A stretch of 6,746 nt of DNA from assembly GCA_003648455.1 (NCBI GenBank), contig QMPG01000176.1, positions 1 through 6,746 on the forward strand, read 5' to 3'. The DNA is from Bacteroidota bacterium. GTDB taxonomy: Bacteria; Bacteroidota; Bacteroidia; Bacteroidales; B39-G9. The translations under genes were made by a program, and so were the position numbers. Numbering within the stretch: position 1 is the first letter of the stretch; each line of letters starts with the position of its first letter. Below, piece by piece: positions 6,411 to 6,746 of this stretch. Below the pieces are notes generated by a model. The model saw nothing but the letters and a program-made list of their open reading frames with translations. It searched no databases and was not told the DNA's origin.

Positions 6411-6548
6411 AAAAATATTAAAATAAATCAATTTGAAAATAATTTTATTTCTATAAAAGGCAGCGAACTAAAAGCTGGCATGTATTTTTATACATTAACA
6501 GCAAACGGAAAAGAAATTGATACAAAAAAAATGATACTTACTAAGTAG
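6411..6548 (+). pseudogene. Orphan T9SS type A sorting-domain fragment, copy 3 of 3 (shortest)
   Basis: There are 45 codons between an in-frame TAA (6408-6410) and the stop TAG (6546-6548), encoding only the end of a T9SS type A sorting domain (SELKAGMYFYTLTANG, KKMILTK). The 129 bp from 6420 differ from copy 1 at five positions. Two of these are amino-acid changing (Ser to Phe and Val to Ile in the N-N-S-V-S stretch). There is no start, signal peptide or passenger. Similarity to copy 2 stops at about 6411, so this copy has lost the most 5' sequence. It lies 82 bp upstream of the next gene. Confidence 0.8.
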
Positions 6549-6630
6549 AAAGTTGAACGTTAGCAAAATTTAGGACATTTAAGAATTAAGAGTTCAAACA
6601 GATTATTTTATGAACTAAATAACATAAAAA

Positions 6631-6746
6631 ATGAAAAAAATACTTATTACATTAGGCTTGTTTTCCTTTATTTATTGTGGTTATAGTCAAGAGTATGAAA
6701 CAATTGTTGATACAACTAAACAATGGTCTGTTGTTACAGAACGCTC
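6631..6746 (+). CDS. N-terminus of a secreted protein, cut by the window end
   Basis: The ATG at 6631 opens a frame of 38 complete codons running off the window. Residues 1-20 form a signal peptide (two lysines, a hydrophobic core ITLGLFSFIYCG, then YSQ). The mature start EYETIVDTTKQWSVV resembles, from memory, the N-termini of T9SS cargo proteins of the same general type as the gene at 4025, which has an aromatic-rich GAEWYF start. Function cannot be assigned from this fragment. An AT-rich leader (ACATAAAAA) precedes the start, as expected for Bacteroidota. The TTG-N19-TATCTTTG promoter candidate about 330 bp upstream may drive it. Confidence 0.75.
   Translation, partial: MKKILITLGLFSFIYCGYSQEYETIVDTTKQWSVVTER

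Noticed and set aside
6591..6616. AGTTCA...TGAACT inverted repeat upstream of the last gene
   Set aside because: A 6-bp stem with a 14-nt loop in AT-rich DNA is likely by chance. It is too weak to call an operator.
1..6746. CRISPR array, tRNA, rRNA or transposase
   Set aside because: The only direct repeats are the three coding 129-bp blocks about 2.6 kb apart and short ones. No spaced short-repeat array, tRNA cloverleaf, rRNA core or transposase motif was seen on either strand.

Overview
The window is AT-rich, and every gene reads on the + strand. It looks like a chromosomal stretch of a Bacteroidota (Bacteroidales- or Flavobacteriia-like) organism. The basis for this is that the complete proteins start with a Sec signal peptide ending in S-Q, A-Q or G-Q. 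They also end in type IX secretion (T9SS) type A sorting domains or in beta-solenoid-like C-terminal domains typical of that phylum. Start codons sit in AT-rich leaders without Shine-Dalgarno motifs, and one promoter candidate fits the Bacteroidota TTG-N19-TAnnTTTG pattern. I cannot name a genus.

Layout. (1) 3-779 is the 3' part of a large envelope-type protein of unassigned function. Two tandem TAA stops end it, and a short in-frame relic follows (783-929). (2) 780-1382 holds no intact gene. It contains that relic, a perfect 13-bp hairpin (942-970), a nested inverted repeat that could fold as a three-way junction ending in nine T's (992-1134), and copy 1 of an orphan T9SS sorting-domain fragment (1212-1340). 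(3) 1383-3715 is a two-gene operon: a PKD-like T9SS cargo protein and a secreted subtilisin-like protease. (4) 3716-4024 holds a hairpin (3734-3785) and copy 2 of the orphan fragment (3781-3978). (5) 4025-4933 is another T9SS cargo protein. Its stop codon overlaps an inverted-repeat-bounded, attC-like element (4931-5077). (6) 5130-6227 is a pappalysin-type (M43-like) zinc metalloprotease. (7) 6228-6630 holds a decayed dispersed repeat with a good promoter candidate (6263-6346) and copy 3 of the orphan fragment (6411-6548). (8) 6631 onward is the start of another secreted protein, cut by the window end.

The genes do not form a recognisable pathway. They read as a string of unrelated secreted or surface proteins (two of them proteases) that probably use T9SS. 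The most unusual feature is the punctuation. Three near-identical 129-bp direct repeats, each encoding only the last 42 residues of one T9SS sorting domain, lie just upstream of genes about 2.6 kb apart. With the attC-like element and the other relics, this suggests a locus where cargo genes are repeatedly gained, lost or exchanged, leaving 3' ends behind.
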